Origin: Schistocephalus solidus
Lineage: Eukaryota > Platyhelminthes > Cestoda > Diphyllobothriidea > Diphyllobothriidae
DNA: 64,000 bases
Direction: 5' to 3'
NCBI GenBank assembly: GCA_017591395.1
Contig: WEDG01001270.1
Location: 244,259 to 308,258, forward strand
Shown here: positions 52,884 through 64,000 of the stretch, one piece after another
How the letters are laid out: every line of letters begins with the position of its first letter
Position numbering within the stretch: the stretch's first letter is position 1
Notes under the pieces: model-generated
Seen by the model: the letters and a program-made list of their open reading frames with translations, nothing else
Databases searched by the model: none
Told to the model about the DNA's origin: nothing
Position numbers and translations under genes: made by a program

Positions 52884-55800
52884 TTCAGTTCAGTTTATTA
52901 AGGGAAAGATAGGCAAACGCCTTTGAACTCCCTCTTGGTTACATTTTGGCTCAAAAGGCTCTGGTACATCATGAAAATGTAAAAAAGTTGGTTTACATAA
53001 CAGCGTGCGGAAAATAAGCAGCTGTTGGCTAATCGAAGAGAGTAAACATAAATGTGTACTCGCATATTACGAGTTGCATGAGTACATGCTATTGTTGTTG
53101 ACAATATTCTCGTGAGTGAGGCATATGCGACGAGTTTGAGATAATAAAAATGGTACTGAAATATAAAACGTAGTATTGTAATAATAAGAGTGTAATTCAA
53201 CTGGGACGTGACTAAGAAGATCTGGGGATATTATAGTGGGCACTGCTATACTGCTCCATATACTGCTTTTCTTAAAAAGATCAACGAAAGTAGCCATAAC
53301 GACATCCAGAAGCAGAGCATTCCAAGCGTCGACCGCCCTCTTGGAGAAGAAGAACTTTGGTGTATCCAGTCTGGCCCCAGTTACACGTAGTTTGAATGGA
53401 TGCCCTCTCAAGTTCGTGGTTGTTGCTAACTGGAAGAAGTCTCCCGGTTCGAGGCAGAAGCCCTGACCGCACATGATACGGAATGTTTGTATCAGGTCAC
53501 CTCGTAGCTGCCTGTAACTCAAGGGAAAGAGATCAAGGTTAGCTAATCGGGTTTCATAGGGTAATGAGCCCTGTCCAGTCACAAGTTTTGTTGCACGCCT
53601 TTGAACCTTTTCAAGGATATTGAGATCCTTCGCGGTCCAGGGTCTCCAAGCTTGGATAGCAACTCAAATTGCGGCCGCACAACAGTTCGAAAGACTTTGG
53701 CAAAGCAGTCTTCATAAAAGGCAGAGAAAGCCCGCTTGATAAGGTACAGTGCTGACATCGCAGACTTGGCTACCTTTGAATAATGCAGCGAGGGTTTAAT
53801 GGAGCTCGAGATCCACACTCCCTAGTCCTTCTTCGCGTCAATTTCTTGCAATTGTATACCATTCAGGCAGTAATCTATGAGGTCCGGAATAGTGCATTTG
53901 TTCTCATTGAACGGCAAAAGCCAGTCCTTTGACCATTGTTGAAGTCGGTTTAGGTTTTCCTGCAAATGCTTTACGTCAACTGCAGTTCTGGTGACCCTCC
54001 ATAGCTTAATATCATCCGCAAACCTGGTGAAATAAAAATCCAGTTCATTGATGCAGTCGTTGACGTACAAAATGAACAGAGTAGGGCCAAGAACGGAGCC
54101 CTGGGGAACACCACTTTCAACCGCAACCTTCGCCGACTGCTGGTTACCGACATGGACGGTTTGAGAGCGGCCAAATAAGAAGCTTTTGATCCATATGAGG
54201 AGATTACTCCTAATGCCTGTTCGGTTTAGTTTGTGTAGGAGTCGCTGGTGTGGTACACTATCAAATATCTTCGTAAAGTCAATGTAGACAACGTGCAGCG
54301 CATTTCCTTCATCAACTGCTCGCGTCCAATGTTCCAAACAATAGAGCAAGTTCGTTACGCAAGACCTGCCACTTCGAAATCCATGCTGCGCATCGGATAA
54401 TAATTTATGCTGCTCTAGAAGTGCATTAGCTCTCGCTTTATTATTTTTTCCATGATTTTGCAGCAGATCGATGTGAGGCTAATTGGTCTGTAATTATTTG
54501 CGGAAACCTTGCTGCCACCTTTATATAGTGGTGTGATTCGTGCAGATTTCTAATCAGTAGGTAACGTGCCGGCTTCGAACGAGGTTTGAAAAAGCATGGA
54601 CTACGTTTGGGCCAGTTCCGCAGCGAGTTCCTTTGGTAACTTTGGCGGTATCTCATCTGGGCTCGGTGATTTAGACTCATTCAGAGCCAACAGCTCTTTA
54701 TGAACGTTTGCTTCATCGAAAGATACAGCCTCTATTGTTGGACCCTCACCTAAGTAGTAGTCGAGAGGATTAAATGCGTTTTCACTCGTAAAGATGGATT
54801 TAAAGAATTCTGAAAGGTGCTCCACTTTTGCTCCACCCTCACTAATCTCTAGGCTTTCGCTAGTCTTTAGTAAGGGAACTTGGTCCCTGTTACGCGTGCT
54901 CCTTCTAATGTAATTGTAGAATAACTTCGGATTTTCCACTGCACGGTTCATCAGATCTTTTTAGAAATCTTGTCATGTCCTGAGGATAAGCCGTATTTTA
55001 TTCACTTCTTTTTTCAACGTTTGAGTCAGCCACTGGGGTTTTTTATCCAGTCTCTTACGTGAAATCGGGCAGTGGTTGCTGAGGAGAATATGCAATAACT
55101 CACTGAACCCTTCCCAATCCTCGGTCACATTGCAGGAAAAAGCTGCTTCCCAGTTAATGTTGTTGAGTCGAGTCTTTGATCAAAGTCACCACGCCAAATA
55201 TTTCTTCTAAATCTGGTGGGGTGTTCAGGTACCGAAAACATTGAGTAGTCCTAGTGAAGTACGACGTGATCACTCCAACCAAGGGGAAGTAGACATTGCA
55301 CCTTATCAATACTATCCAGCGATTTCGTAAACACCAGGTCTAAACAGTTTGACTGCTGTCCCTCCCGCACCCTCGTTGGAAATAAGACGTGCTGAGTGAG
55401 GAATGAACTCAGTGTCATGTCCAATAAACGTCGGTCAAAAGCTAGTTCTGGACCGCGTGCATGTACTGAACTCCAGTCAATGAGCAGTGCATTGAAGTCG
55501 CCCATTATTAAGACGTCAGCTCGAAAGGCAAATCTTTCTAGCTCTTCTAACAGGCGAGCGTCAGTCCCGAAGTCACTTCTTGGTGGTCGGTAGACGGTCA
55601 GGACTTCAAGGCTGTGTGATCTCGGAACCTTTATAGTGAGCCAAATAGCTTCGAAGCTGCATGAAAACTGTTCTGTTTTTTCTGACATTAGGAGTCCGTG
55701 TTTTACGTAGGTTACAACGCCTCCTCCCTGATGCCCTTCCCGGTCTCTTCTGAATAGCTGATAGCCAGGTATAGTTAACTCACAGTCGTCCACGTGTTGG

Positions 55801-56065
55801 GACAGCCAGGTTTCTGCCAAGGAAATTACATCTAGTGAGAGATCACAGACATGGATCTGTATCTCGTCAAACTTTGATAACATGCTTAACTTTAATTTTA
55901 ACTTCCGGTTTAAGGGACATGTGGTTACGATGCGGCTCACGCCTTCAGTTAATGCTTCGGCTGCGCGGTCATCCGTAACGGACCTGCCCAATGGAAGAAT
56001 GGGGGACGCTGCCGAACTTGGTTGTTTTAGATAATCAAATTCCGCTCCGCCTCGCTGAACCGCTT
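52884..56065 (-). mobile_element. LINE-B copy 1, CR1/Jockey-like retrotransposon, frameshifted
   Basis: On the minus strand from about 55,930: endonuclease with SLAETWLSQHV, GGGVVTYVKHG, VLTVYRPPRSD, IMGDFNALLIDW and GWSDHVVLH (55,251-55,930). Then the linker NPKLFYNYIRRSTRNRDQVP and ESKSPSPDEIPPKLPKELA (54,951-54,601), reverse transcriptase with VVYIDFTKIFDSVPHQRLL, GVPQGSVLGPTLFILYVND and RFADDIKLWR (54,349-53,822; FADD at 54,022-54,011). The C-terminus has LPLSYRQLRGDLIQTFRIM and RGHPFKLRVTGARLDTPKF (53,582-53,067). These are CR1/Jockey-clade hallmarks. The pieces lie in three frames, so the copy is inactive. The 3' end carries the 'taaactgaactg' tail. Confidence 0.8.
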
Positions 56066-58194
56066 TCTCAGTAGTCTCCCGATATTTGTCTTCGGGTATA
56101 AGACAGCCGTTCTGATTGCATAGGATGCGGGACATTTGTAAAAGGTTGCCACGTAGTTGCCTGTTACTCAAAGGGAAAAGGTCGAGATTAGGTTATCGGG
56201 TTTCGTAGGGTAGTTAGCCCTGTCCAGTTACGAGTTTGGTTGCATGCCGTTTAGCTTTTTCAAGGGGGCTGTGGCCCTTGGCGGTCCAGAGTCTCCGGGC
56301 GAACTCCAGTTGCGGCCGCAAAAAGTTCATAAGAACTTAGTGAAACAGTATTCATCGAAGGAGGATTACGCACATTTGATGAGGCATAGGACTGACATCG
56401 CAGACTTACCCACCTTTTGAGCAGTGCAGCGATGGTTTGAGTGAACTCATTATCCGCACACCCAGGTCCTTCTGGGCGTCCAATTCTTTCGTTGGCGTGC
56501 CGTTCAGGCGGTAGACCCAGCTGTTCGGTGAGCTGGTTCCGCCGACTCTTAGGAAGTTACAATTGTTTCCGTTAAATGGCATAAGCCAGTCCTTCGACCA
56601 CTGCTGAAGTCGGTTTAAGTTTGTCTGCCAACGGTTTTCGTCAACTTCATGTCAGATGAAACCCCAGATCTTGATATCATCAGCAAACATGGTGACATCG
56701 CAGTTCACTTCATTGCCACAGTCGTTCACGTATAAAACGAAGAGATTAGACCCAAGAACGGAGCCTTAGAGGACACCACTATCAATCGCAACCTCCGCCG
56801 ACTGCTGGTCACTGACACAGGCAGTTTGAGTGCAACCGATCAGGAGGCTTGAATCCACATCAGAAGTTTACCTCGCACTCCTATGCGACTGCGTTTGAAC
56901 ATAAGGTGATGACGAGGCACGCGATCGAAGGCTTTTGTAGTCAATCTATACTGCATGTACCCCATTCCCTCTATCAATGGCTCTTGTTCCTGGTTGTAAA
57001 CAGTAGAGCAAATTTGTAACATAGGACCTGCCTCTACAGAAACCATGCTGGAAATCGAAAAGCAGATGTTTTTGCTCCAGGAACTGTATTAACGGTCGGT
57101 TCATTATTTTTTCAGAATTTTGTAGAAAATGGAAGGAAGTCTGACTGACCTATAGTTGATTTCGAAGACCCGAATTCCACCCTTACTTATTGGTGTTATC
57201 CATGTAGATTTTCAATTGGCTGGTAGCCACCCAGCCTCGAAGGATACATGGAAAGGCATAGAGTGGTTTCGCTGACTCACAGGTAAGCTCCTTCAGCAGT
57301 TTCGCTGGGACCCCATTGGGACCTGACGATTTGGATTCCTTTTGTTCCAAAAGCTCCTTGAGAACAATAAAGTTGATGAATTGAATGGTCGCAATTATTT
57401 CAGCCTCTTCGAAGTCACTCATGGGAGGGTTAACTTCAGTTCCCTAGGGAAAAAAAACTGAAAAAAATCTGAAAGATTATCATCTTCCGCTCCATCTATA
57501 GTGAGGGTGAAACCCTCAGCAGTCCTCAGCAGGGGTATTGGGTCTTTGCTTCGCTTGTTCTGTCTGATGTAACCGTAGAAGATTTTGAGTTCTCCATGGC
57601 ACGCTTAAACAGATATGCTTCAAATTCCTGTCATATTCTGAGAATAAGGCCCTTCACTCGATTTATTCGAATTTGATGTGTATTTATGCTCCGCTCTGTA
57701 AGCGATTTCTACCCTAGCCTCCGCTTTTTGTTCACATAAAAGTTTTAAGATCTGCGTAAGCCACCGGGGTCTGTTTCTAAACCTCTTTCGTGATCGTAGA
57801 CAGTGGTTTGTGATGAGCCTATGTAGTATTCCTCGGAACTGTTCCCAGTCCTCGGTTATGTTTCCAGACAATGCAGATTCCAACTCAATGCGCGTAACTT
57901 CAGCATTCATTTGGTTGAAATCTTCAAGCCAAATATTTCTTCTGACTGCCGTTAGTTTGCTGGGACTTGAAAAAAGCGAGTACTCCCATAACAGGAGGGT
58001 ATGGTAACTTTTTCCGAGAGGATATAGATACGACACATCCTCAATGTTATCCTGTGAATTTTGTGAGAACAGGAAAAAGGCAATTGGCCTGTTGGTCGTC
58101 GCGCACTCTGGTTGGAAACGTGACGTGTTAAGTGAGGAATGGCTTAAGGGTTATGTTCAGAAGGCGACCATCGATGGTCCGTTATAAGCTATGT
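56066..58194 (-). mobile_element. LINE-B copy 2, middle and 3' part
   Basis: Minus strand: TVRRNIWLEDFNQMNAEVT-like linker and RSRKRFRNRPRWLTQILKLL (58,036-57,620), EQKESKSSGPNGVPAKLLKEL (57,422-57,183), TTKAFDRVPRHHLM (57,046-56,840), then FADDIKIWG (about 56.68 kb), and finally SNRQLRGNLLQMSRIL (56,171-56,080). There it stops short of a normal 3' end and abuts the endonuclease region of copy 1. Its own endonuclease continues beyond the LINE-A insertion, at 59,387. Confidence 0.7.
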
Positions 58195-58205
58195 CCATAG
58201 GCCGA
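58195..58205. repeat. Target-site duplication, left
   Basis: ccataggccga, repeated exactly at 59,376-59,386 on the other side of the inserted LINE-A segment. Confidence 0.7.
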
Positions 58206-59375
58206 CAACACCGATACACCATGCACACCCTCCGCTCCTGCCATTCTTAGTGCCCCTGCCACCCCCACTACCAGCAATGACATCCTCCCAGCCTCTACCG
58301 ATTTCTCCTGCCCACACTGAACCCGCAACTTCAACTCACGGATCGGCCTGGTCGGTCACCTGCGAATCCATCGCATGGAGGCTGGTGAACCAGTGCCTGG
58401 GGCTCCGACATACAGTCGACGTGCCCGCCTTCACTGCCCTAACTGCTTTCGCACATTTACACACCGCATGGGCCTATTAGGACACATGCGCCTCCATGAC
58501 AACCTCCGGTAAACCACCGTAGGCTAACCTACATCAGCGCACACTACCTACACCAATGCATCGACAACACTCTCACAATCACCATTTACCACAGTATATC
58601 ACGGTTTCCTAGAAACCGTGGCTGGGAAGTCTGCCAATCTGACGCTTCCACCAGACAACGCCGTCGGCTCAGTGTATGTGCTGTGTGTGTCGAGTGGCTG
58701 ACCAGTGAACTGGGAGTCAGACGGCGATGGCTGCTCCATATCCCCTGAGTTTGTGAATCCTGGTGTGTGCGTTATGGGGGCCAGGTCGTGCTGTGGCGCG
58801 CGAAGACGGGTACGCCGATCCGTCAGCCAATGCGCCCACTCCCACATCAGGCAACTGACTGGCTCGGACAGTGGTCTGATTGTGGGGGTGGGGAAGAGTG
58901 AGGTCGAGAGCTCAGCGTATTTTTCCTCACTATAAACAATCTGACGCGCTTGAAACTATCACGGTGCGCTAAAAGCCGTGGCTTGGAAGGTTGCCAACTG
59001 ACGGGATAACTCGGACCGCGTGGTCAGCCCAATGTGTTTTGTGTGGAGTGGCTGACTGGCGGACTGAGAGTCAGGTTGCAATGGCTCCTTCTTAATGTGG
59101 CCTTTATGGCACTCCCACTCCGTGGGATCCGAGCCAGGTGTGGTGGCACGCCCAGGGGCGGCTTAGGCCGCGCCAGCCACCTGCGCCCTCTCCCATCTCC
59201 GGTCTTCTTGACTCTGTCTTGACACCGGACTCAGGTGGGGGAGGAGGAGAGAGTGCGGTAGCTGCAGCGCAAGGCTACTATCACTTAAAACTAATTCACG
59301 CGCAAGTCACCGTCCCTGCACCACCTGGTGTGGAGCATACGGTGGACCTCGTCGAAATCGACGGTCGAACTGCCG
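58206..59375 (+). mobile_element. 5'-truncated LINE-A insertion (zinc fingers and 3' UTR)
   Basis: Begins within the ORF equivalent of 50,349 ('acaacaccgatacaccatgc'), carries two zinc-finger segments (NFNSRIGLVGHLRIHRMEAG; CPNCFRTFTHRMGLLGHMRLH) to the TAA after DNLR, then the 3' UTR with the perfect hairpin (58,600-58,620), and ends 'ggtcgaactgcc'. Flanked by the 11-bp duplication. The fingers are less damaged here than in the long copy. Confidence 0.75.
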
Positions 59376-59386
59376 CCATAGGCCGA
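59376..59386. repeat. Target-site duplication, right
   Basis: ccataggccga, the partner of 58,195-58,205. Confidence 0.7.
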
Positions 59387-60880
59387 GTTCCAGTCAGTGT
59401 GAGGCGCATTAAATTCAGCCATGGTCTGCATATCTGGCAGTGCTGAAAGCTTTTCTAGCTCCTCTAATAGACGAGCATGAACCCTGGGATCCAATCTCGG
59501 CGGTCAATAGACAGTCAGGACTTCGAGGCATGATGAACCCGGTACTTAAATAGATAACCAGATTGCCTCGGAAGTACACGTCCGTATATTTGTTTTGTCT
59601 GATACTATAAATCCATGTTTTACGTACGCGAATGTGCCTCATCTCTGACGCTATTTCCTGTCGCTTCTTCTAAGCAGCCAGGCATGGTAAGCTCACGGTC
59701 ATCCACGTGTTGGGACAACCAGGTTTCTGTCAAAGAGCTTACGGCTGGAGTTAGATCACAGATGTGGATCTTCAGTTTGTCCAACTTTGATCATATACTC
59801 TGCGCCTTGGTTTTCCTGAATTTTAATTTCCGTTTTACGAAAGATTTGGTTGTGATGAGGCTCGAACCTTTAGTTACTGCGTCGGCTGTTCGGTCATCCT
59901 AGTTCTAGAAATAGAATACGAAGTTTTAGCCTTTCTGCTGGTGAGAAGTCCCATTGAAAAAAGCCCGGGTTGGAGCCTTTTATCCTAAATCGCCTGGAAA
60001 GAATGAGCCTAGATTTCTCGCTACTCACCAGCACAACTTTACGAGATCAGGGACGACTTGGTTCTGAGGAGTTGTCTGTCCGTTTGCTGAGACGGAAGAC
60101 TTTGATCACATCGATTGCCTCAGAGAGTTCCAAAAAGGCATACAGTAGACCTTGGAAGAGCGCTAGATCTTCCAAAACTTGCTCCGTGAGAGCATATGCA
60201 CTTGATTCCGGAAGTCCTGGAATATTGAGGCCTTTTTCTCATTCGATTTCATTGGTATTTTCTATTGCGATTTGGTTCCCTAAATTACATGACGGTCTGG
60301 CACTGTTTGCTGGGGACGGTGAAGCAGATGCTCTTTTGCGGCTTGCTTGTTTTACTCCTGTTTTTCCAGGACTTTTGAGAAGCACTTGAAACAGAAGGCA
60401 GTGCATCGTAATCCGTAATTCCAAGGGGGATCGATAGCACTGCTCGTCCTGAGTTCATCCAATTCAAATTTCATTTGCGATTCGTTGAAGATTGTAGCGC
60501 CCACGGCATTTACTGGGATGGAAGGTACGGTCGTCGCTGTCTCTAATTCGGGTTGGGAGGAGCTATCCCTCGGAAGTAGCTATCCATTACCCTTTGCCTT
60601 TTTACCACCAAATTTCTTTTTTATTCTCATTTTTGTGGATTTCCTCGTTGGTTGTTTTTGTCTTGCATTTTCACTGTTTGTTCTGGGGCTGCCGTAACAG
60701 CTACTGAAAGGGTTGCCGGCGTGCTTTTTATACACGGTCCTTTTGGCCTACTTCTACTTATTCGTCCAATAGGTACATTCTTATCGTCTAACCTAGACCG
60801 TAACAGGATTTTAATTTTCTCAATCGTTTCCTCGAGCTAGTTGATCTTGCTGGCCAACTGCTGGTATTCACTGCAAATTC
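59387..60880 (-). mobile_element. LINE-B copy 2, 5' part: endonuclease start and probable ORF1
   Basis: Minus strand 59,494-59,387 reads ARLLEELEKLSALPDMQTMA and EFNAPHTDWNSAYGG, which continues into copy 2 at 58,194 once the LINE-A insertion is removed. The endonuclease N-terminal half lies at 59.5-59.85 kb (VDDRELTMPGCLA-type). Further upstream (60.9-59.96 kb) is a basic, broken reading with SEYQQLASKIN, LEETIEKIKILLRSRL and RPKGPCIKSTPAT: a coiled-coil-like start followed by a basic tail, as expected for a nucleic-acid-binding ORF1. The ORF1 label is inference. Confidence 0.5.
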
Positions 60881-60881
60881 T

Positions 60882-61350
60882 ATCGGTATATGTTATGTTC
60901 ATACAATCAACTACAGTTTGCGATAGCGCTCGTTGTCATGATACAGTAGCCGAGTGGTCAGCGTGCATGGCTAAACATCGGTGGTAGGTGAATGGATCTT
61001 GCTCTGTGACGCAAGGCCATGGGTGACAGTTTAGTAAATCGGTATATGTTATGTTCATACAATCAACTACAGTTTGCGATAGCGCTCGTTGTCATGATAC
61101 AGTAGCCGAGTGGTCAGCGTGCATGGCTAAACATCGGTGGTAGGTGAATGGATCTTGCTCTGTGACGCAAGGCCATGGGTGACAGTTTAGTAAATCGGTA
61201 TATGGTATGTTCATACAATCAACTACAGTTTGCGATAGCGCTCGTTGTCATGATACAGTAGCCGAGTGGTCAGCGTGCATGGCTAAACATCGGTGGTAGG
61301 TGAATGGATCTTGCTCTGTGACGCAAGGCCATGGGTGACAGTTTAGTAAA
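60882..61350. repeat. 156-bp tandem repeat, three copies
   Basis: Units start at 60,882, 61,038 and 61,194 and are almost identical (one visible change, 'atatgttatg' versus 'atatggtatg'). Each unit holds 'gatacagtagccgagtggtcagcgtgc', quoted here as gatacagtagccgagtgg, which resembles the A-box half of a Leu/Ser tRNA; no good B box or acceptor arm follows. Confidence 0.85.
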
Positions 61351-61940
61351 TTTAAGAAAGAGGAAAAATCTGCAGTAGTACGCAATTTTGCCCTATGGCA
61401 CAACTATAGTCAGAGGTTATGCTTATGTTGGGTTTGTCAAAGTATTTCAAGGATAAAAGACCTAGTGAACGTTTTTGAGTTAGCCTATTTACTATAGGCT
61501 GACGAGTGCCTGAATTTAAGCAGCGCATCGAGCAGTGTAGAAATGATCGGCACGGCCTTTAACAGATGCCGCTCCGAAACTTCGACGAACAGTGTTAAAC
61601 AGGGTTTTGGACGGGTAGGCTGCGTATATCAAGCAGTGATCCCAAAAGAATGGTGATTTTGCAGAAAATTGTTCTGTTCGAACGATAGGGGTATCAAGGG
61701 AAGTAAGGAGCAGGATCGTAGACAAAAATGTGCTTTATATTCCACTTTCTGACAGAGGACAGCCGTTTTCAGTAAGGAGCCTCAATTAAAAATGCCTTTC
61801 TCGTAACTAAAAATTCAAACAGGGTTCGGGTGAGAATCAGAAATTTTAAACTACTAAACTTCTTGTTCCAGCGATCGTACATTCTCTTTCGTTCTGCGAA
61901 GCACGATGGAGTTAAAAAGGCGCTGCAACTCTAACGCACC
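61351..61940. other. Unassigned sequence
   Basis: No gene or repeat recognised; the ORF 61516-61725 (minus) has no domain. Confidence 0.3.
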
Positions 61941-62395
61941 AGTGGCAGTCTGGTTCTAGCCCCTTCCCCCGCGAGGAGGCAAGGAGTGCTGTCCTCAAAA
62001 ATGGCTGCTCGGACATCCCAGACGGCTGCCGAAACTCCCTATGGGTAACGGTTTTGTTAAAGTGGGAGAACAACCCGAGTTAGCCTGGGCCGCCTACGGG
62101 GTTGCTGTCGCCCGCACCGTAGGACTTTTAAAGAGGGGGGAGGTGGGAAGTTCGGGAGTCAGACATACCGGGTGTGAAGACACACACAACACAGGAGACC
62201 ATCAACTGGTTTAGCCCGCCTGTCGGGACGGTTGCCCGGAGTGTGGCCGCTGCGGAGAACCCAACTTCGAGGAGCCACAGGTGAGAGTTGGGTAAAAGTT
62301 AGAGGCGGTCACAGAAGTATTCACCACCTGTACGAGACAACTGGAGCGACCAAATGCTATCTGTGTGGTGTTACCCCTAACTAGTACCCCAAACA
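61940..62395 (-). mobile_element. LINE-A 5' leader fragment
   Basis: Reverse complement of 46.17-46.58 kb: 'gccccttcccccgcgaggag', 'agttagcctgggccgcctac' and 'tgtgtggtgttacccctaac' blocks. The leader's 5' end points toward the 3' end of the next LINE-A piece at 62,415. Confidence 0.65.
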
Positions 62396-62414
62396 ACCAA
62401 CACACACACACACG
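62396..62414. repeat. (CA)n microsatellite between two LINE-A ends
   Basis: CA dinucleotides exactly at the junction of a LINE-A leader and a LINE-A 3' end. Confidence 0.8.
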
Positions 62415-63695
62415 GCAGTTCGACCGTCGATTTCGATGAGGTCCACCGTATGCTCCACACCAGGTGGTGCAGGGACGGTGACTTGCGCGTGAATTAGTTT
62501 AAAGTGATAGTAGCCTTGCGCTGCAGCTACCGCACTCTCTTCTCCTCCCCCACCTGAGCCCGGTCTCATGACACAGTCAAGAAGACCGGAGATGGGAGAG
62601 GGCACAGGTGGCTGGCGCGGCCGGAGCCGCCCCTGGGCGTGCCACCACACCTGGCTCGGGTCCCACAGAGTGGGGGTGCCATAAAGACCACATTAAGAAG
62701 GAGCCATTGCAGCCTGACTCTCAGTCCGCCAGTCAGCCACTCCACAAAACACACATTGGGCTGACCACGCGGTCCGAGTTATCCCGTCAGTTGGCAACCT
62801 TCCAAGCCACGGCTTTTAGCGCACCGTGATAGTTTCAAGCGCATCAGATTGTTTATAGTGAGGAAATATGCGCTGAGCTGTCGACCTCACTCTCTCCCCC
62901 ACCCCCACAGTCAGACTAATGTCCGAGCCGGTCAGTTGCCTGATGTGGGAGTGGTCGTATTGGCTGACGGATCGGCGTACCCTTCTTCGCACGCCACAGC
63001 ACGACCTGGCCCCCATAACACACACACCAGAATTCACAAACTCAGGGGATATGGAGGAGCCATCGCCGTCTGACTCCCAGTCCACTGGTCAGCCACTCGA
63101 CACACACAGCACATACACTGAGCCGACGGCGTGGTCTGGTGGAAGCGTCAGATTGGCAGCCTTCCCAGCCACGGTTTCTAGGACACCGTGATATACTCTG
63201 GTAAATGGTGATTGTGAAGGTGTTGTCGATGTATTGGTGTAGGTAGTGTGCGCTGATGTAGCTAGGCCTCCGGTGTTGGCAGGGCCTGGGCGTTGGAGGT
63301 GTTGGTCCGGGGCGCTGGTGACTTTCGTGCCTCTCTTTTGGCCTTGGCGGCGGCGATTCGGTTGGCCTCATAGATTGCTGAACCAGTCTTCACTTATCTT
63401 CTCCATGCCGGTCTATGCTGGGTGAGGTCCTCCCAGGTCGCCTAGTTTATTTGCACTTGCTTCAGCGATTTCTTCAAAGTGTCCTCTTAGCGTCGTTTTT
63501 GACCTCCCTGCCGACGAGAACCCGTAGCGACATCTCCGTAGAAAAGTCGTTTGGGTATTTGCTCCATTCTTACCAGGTTGCCGCTCCATCGCAGTTGCAG
63601 TTGCCTCAGCACGGCATGGATGCTGAGGATTCCAGTCCGCTCAAGGACTTCCGTGTCCGGGATCCTGGCTTGCCATCTCAGCTTCAGTGGGAAAG
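62415..63695 (-). mobile_element. LINE-A 3' part: late ORF and 3' UTR
   Basis: Minus strand: 'gcagttcgaccgtcgatttc' at 62,415 is the element's 3' end. The 3' UTR runs to about 63,240, then C-terminal coding sequence (63,240-63,695) equivalent to 49.46-49.86 kb: 'gccttggcggcggcgattcg' (ANRIAAAKA) and 'cggcatggatgctgaggatt' (LSIHAML). Most zinc-finger coding DNA is deleted. Confidence 0.65.
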
Positions 63696-63900
63696 TTGAG
63701 CAGGGACGGAGACTTGCGCGTGATTTAGTTTAAAGTGATCGTAGACTTGCGCTGCATCTACCGCACTCTCTCCTCCTCCCCCACCTGAGCCCGGTGTCAA
63801 GACAGAGTCAAGAAGACCGGAGGCGGGAGAGGACGCAGGTGGCTGGCGCGGCCGGGTCCCCATAGTCCTAGCTGCCCCTAGGCGTGCCACCTCACCTATA
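63696..63900 (-). mobile_element. Another LINE-A 3' UTR end
   Basis: 'gacttgcgcgtgatttagtt' to 'gcgcggccgg' repeats the last part of the 3' UTR directly upstream of the previous fragment, so two LINE-A pieces lie in series. 63,901-64,000 holds nothing recognised. Confidence 0.55.
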
Positions 63901-64000
63901 TGTTCGGCATTTGTTATGGGAGCGCAAAACCGAATAACGCATGCCATGCTCCTAATGTGGCCCCCGTGTTGGTCCAACGCATCTACCACGTGGCCCGTTT

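Noticed and set aside
1..64000. CRISPR arrays, bacterial operons, integrated virus or phage
   Set aside because: No spaced identical short repeats, Shine-Dalgarno-led gene trains, capsid or integrase-like genes were seen; the content is eukaryotic.

Overview
The window looks like repeat-rich nuclear DNA of a parasitic flatworm, most likely a diphyllobothriidean tapeworm (Spirometra/Schistocephalus type). There are no bacterial-style operons. The bulk is decayed non-LTR retrotransposons, Penelope-like elements and tRNA-derived SINEs. The commonest element (called LINE-A here) carries an APE endonuclease, a reverse transcriptase and terminal C2H2 zinc fingers, a type I associate with these worms. 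The species call is inference and was not tested by a search.

The only clear host genes are eight loci of one small intronless family of about 202 codons (copies 1-8). By eye the protein aligns along its whole length with ferritin: four long helices, a LPN...RG match in helix B and an HI.N match late in helix D. The residues that bind iron in the ferroxidase centre are replaced. I therefore call it a ferritin-derived, probably non-ferroxidase family. Copies 2 (8680-9288), 4 (22675-23283), 5 (31179-31787), 6 (37936-38544, minus) and 8 (44381-44989, minus) are intact. Copy 1 (401-956) is broken by a 14-bp deletion, copy 3 (from 16988) has lost its ATG, and copy 7 (39785-40045, minus) is cut after 87 codons. 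Each full locus keeps a compact promoter: two E-box-like hexamers 41 bp apart and a TATA box 50-62 bp before the ATG. Most also keep a nearby AATAAA.

Layout: 0-22 kb holds copies 1-3 in direct orientation, separated by LINE, Penelope and SINE debris and by an unexplained inverted repeat (10.1-13.75 kb) with small conserved ORFs. From 22.1 to 45.5 kb lies a large imperfect palindrome. Its inner arms (about 29,942-33,265 and 36,460-39,780) are near-identical and carry copies 5 and 6; its outer arms (about 22,140-26,738 and 41,903-45,520) carry copies 4 and 8. All eight genes point toward the axis near 34.86 kb. From 46.1 to 52.2 kb is a nearly full-length LINE-A with four in-frame stops. From 52.3 to 60.9 kb are minus-strand copies of a second, CR1/Jockey-like LINE (LINE-B), one split by a 5'-truncated LINE-A insertion flanked by an 11-bp target duplication. 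The last 3 kb hold a 156-bp tandem trimer and more LINE-A pieces.

The likely history is head-to-tail duplication of a gene unit of about 2 kb, invasion by retroelements, then inverted duplication in which LINE-A sequence sits at the arm boundaries, with later gene conversion between facing copies.
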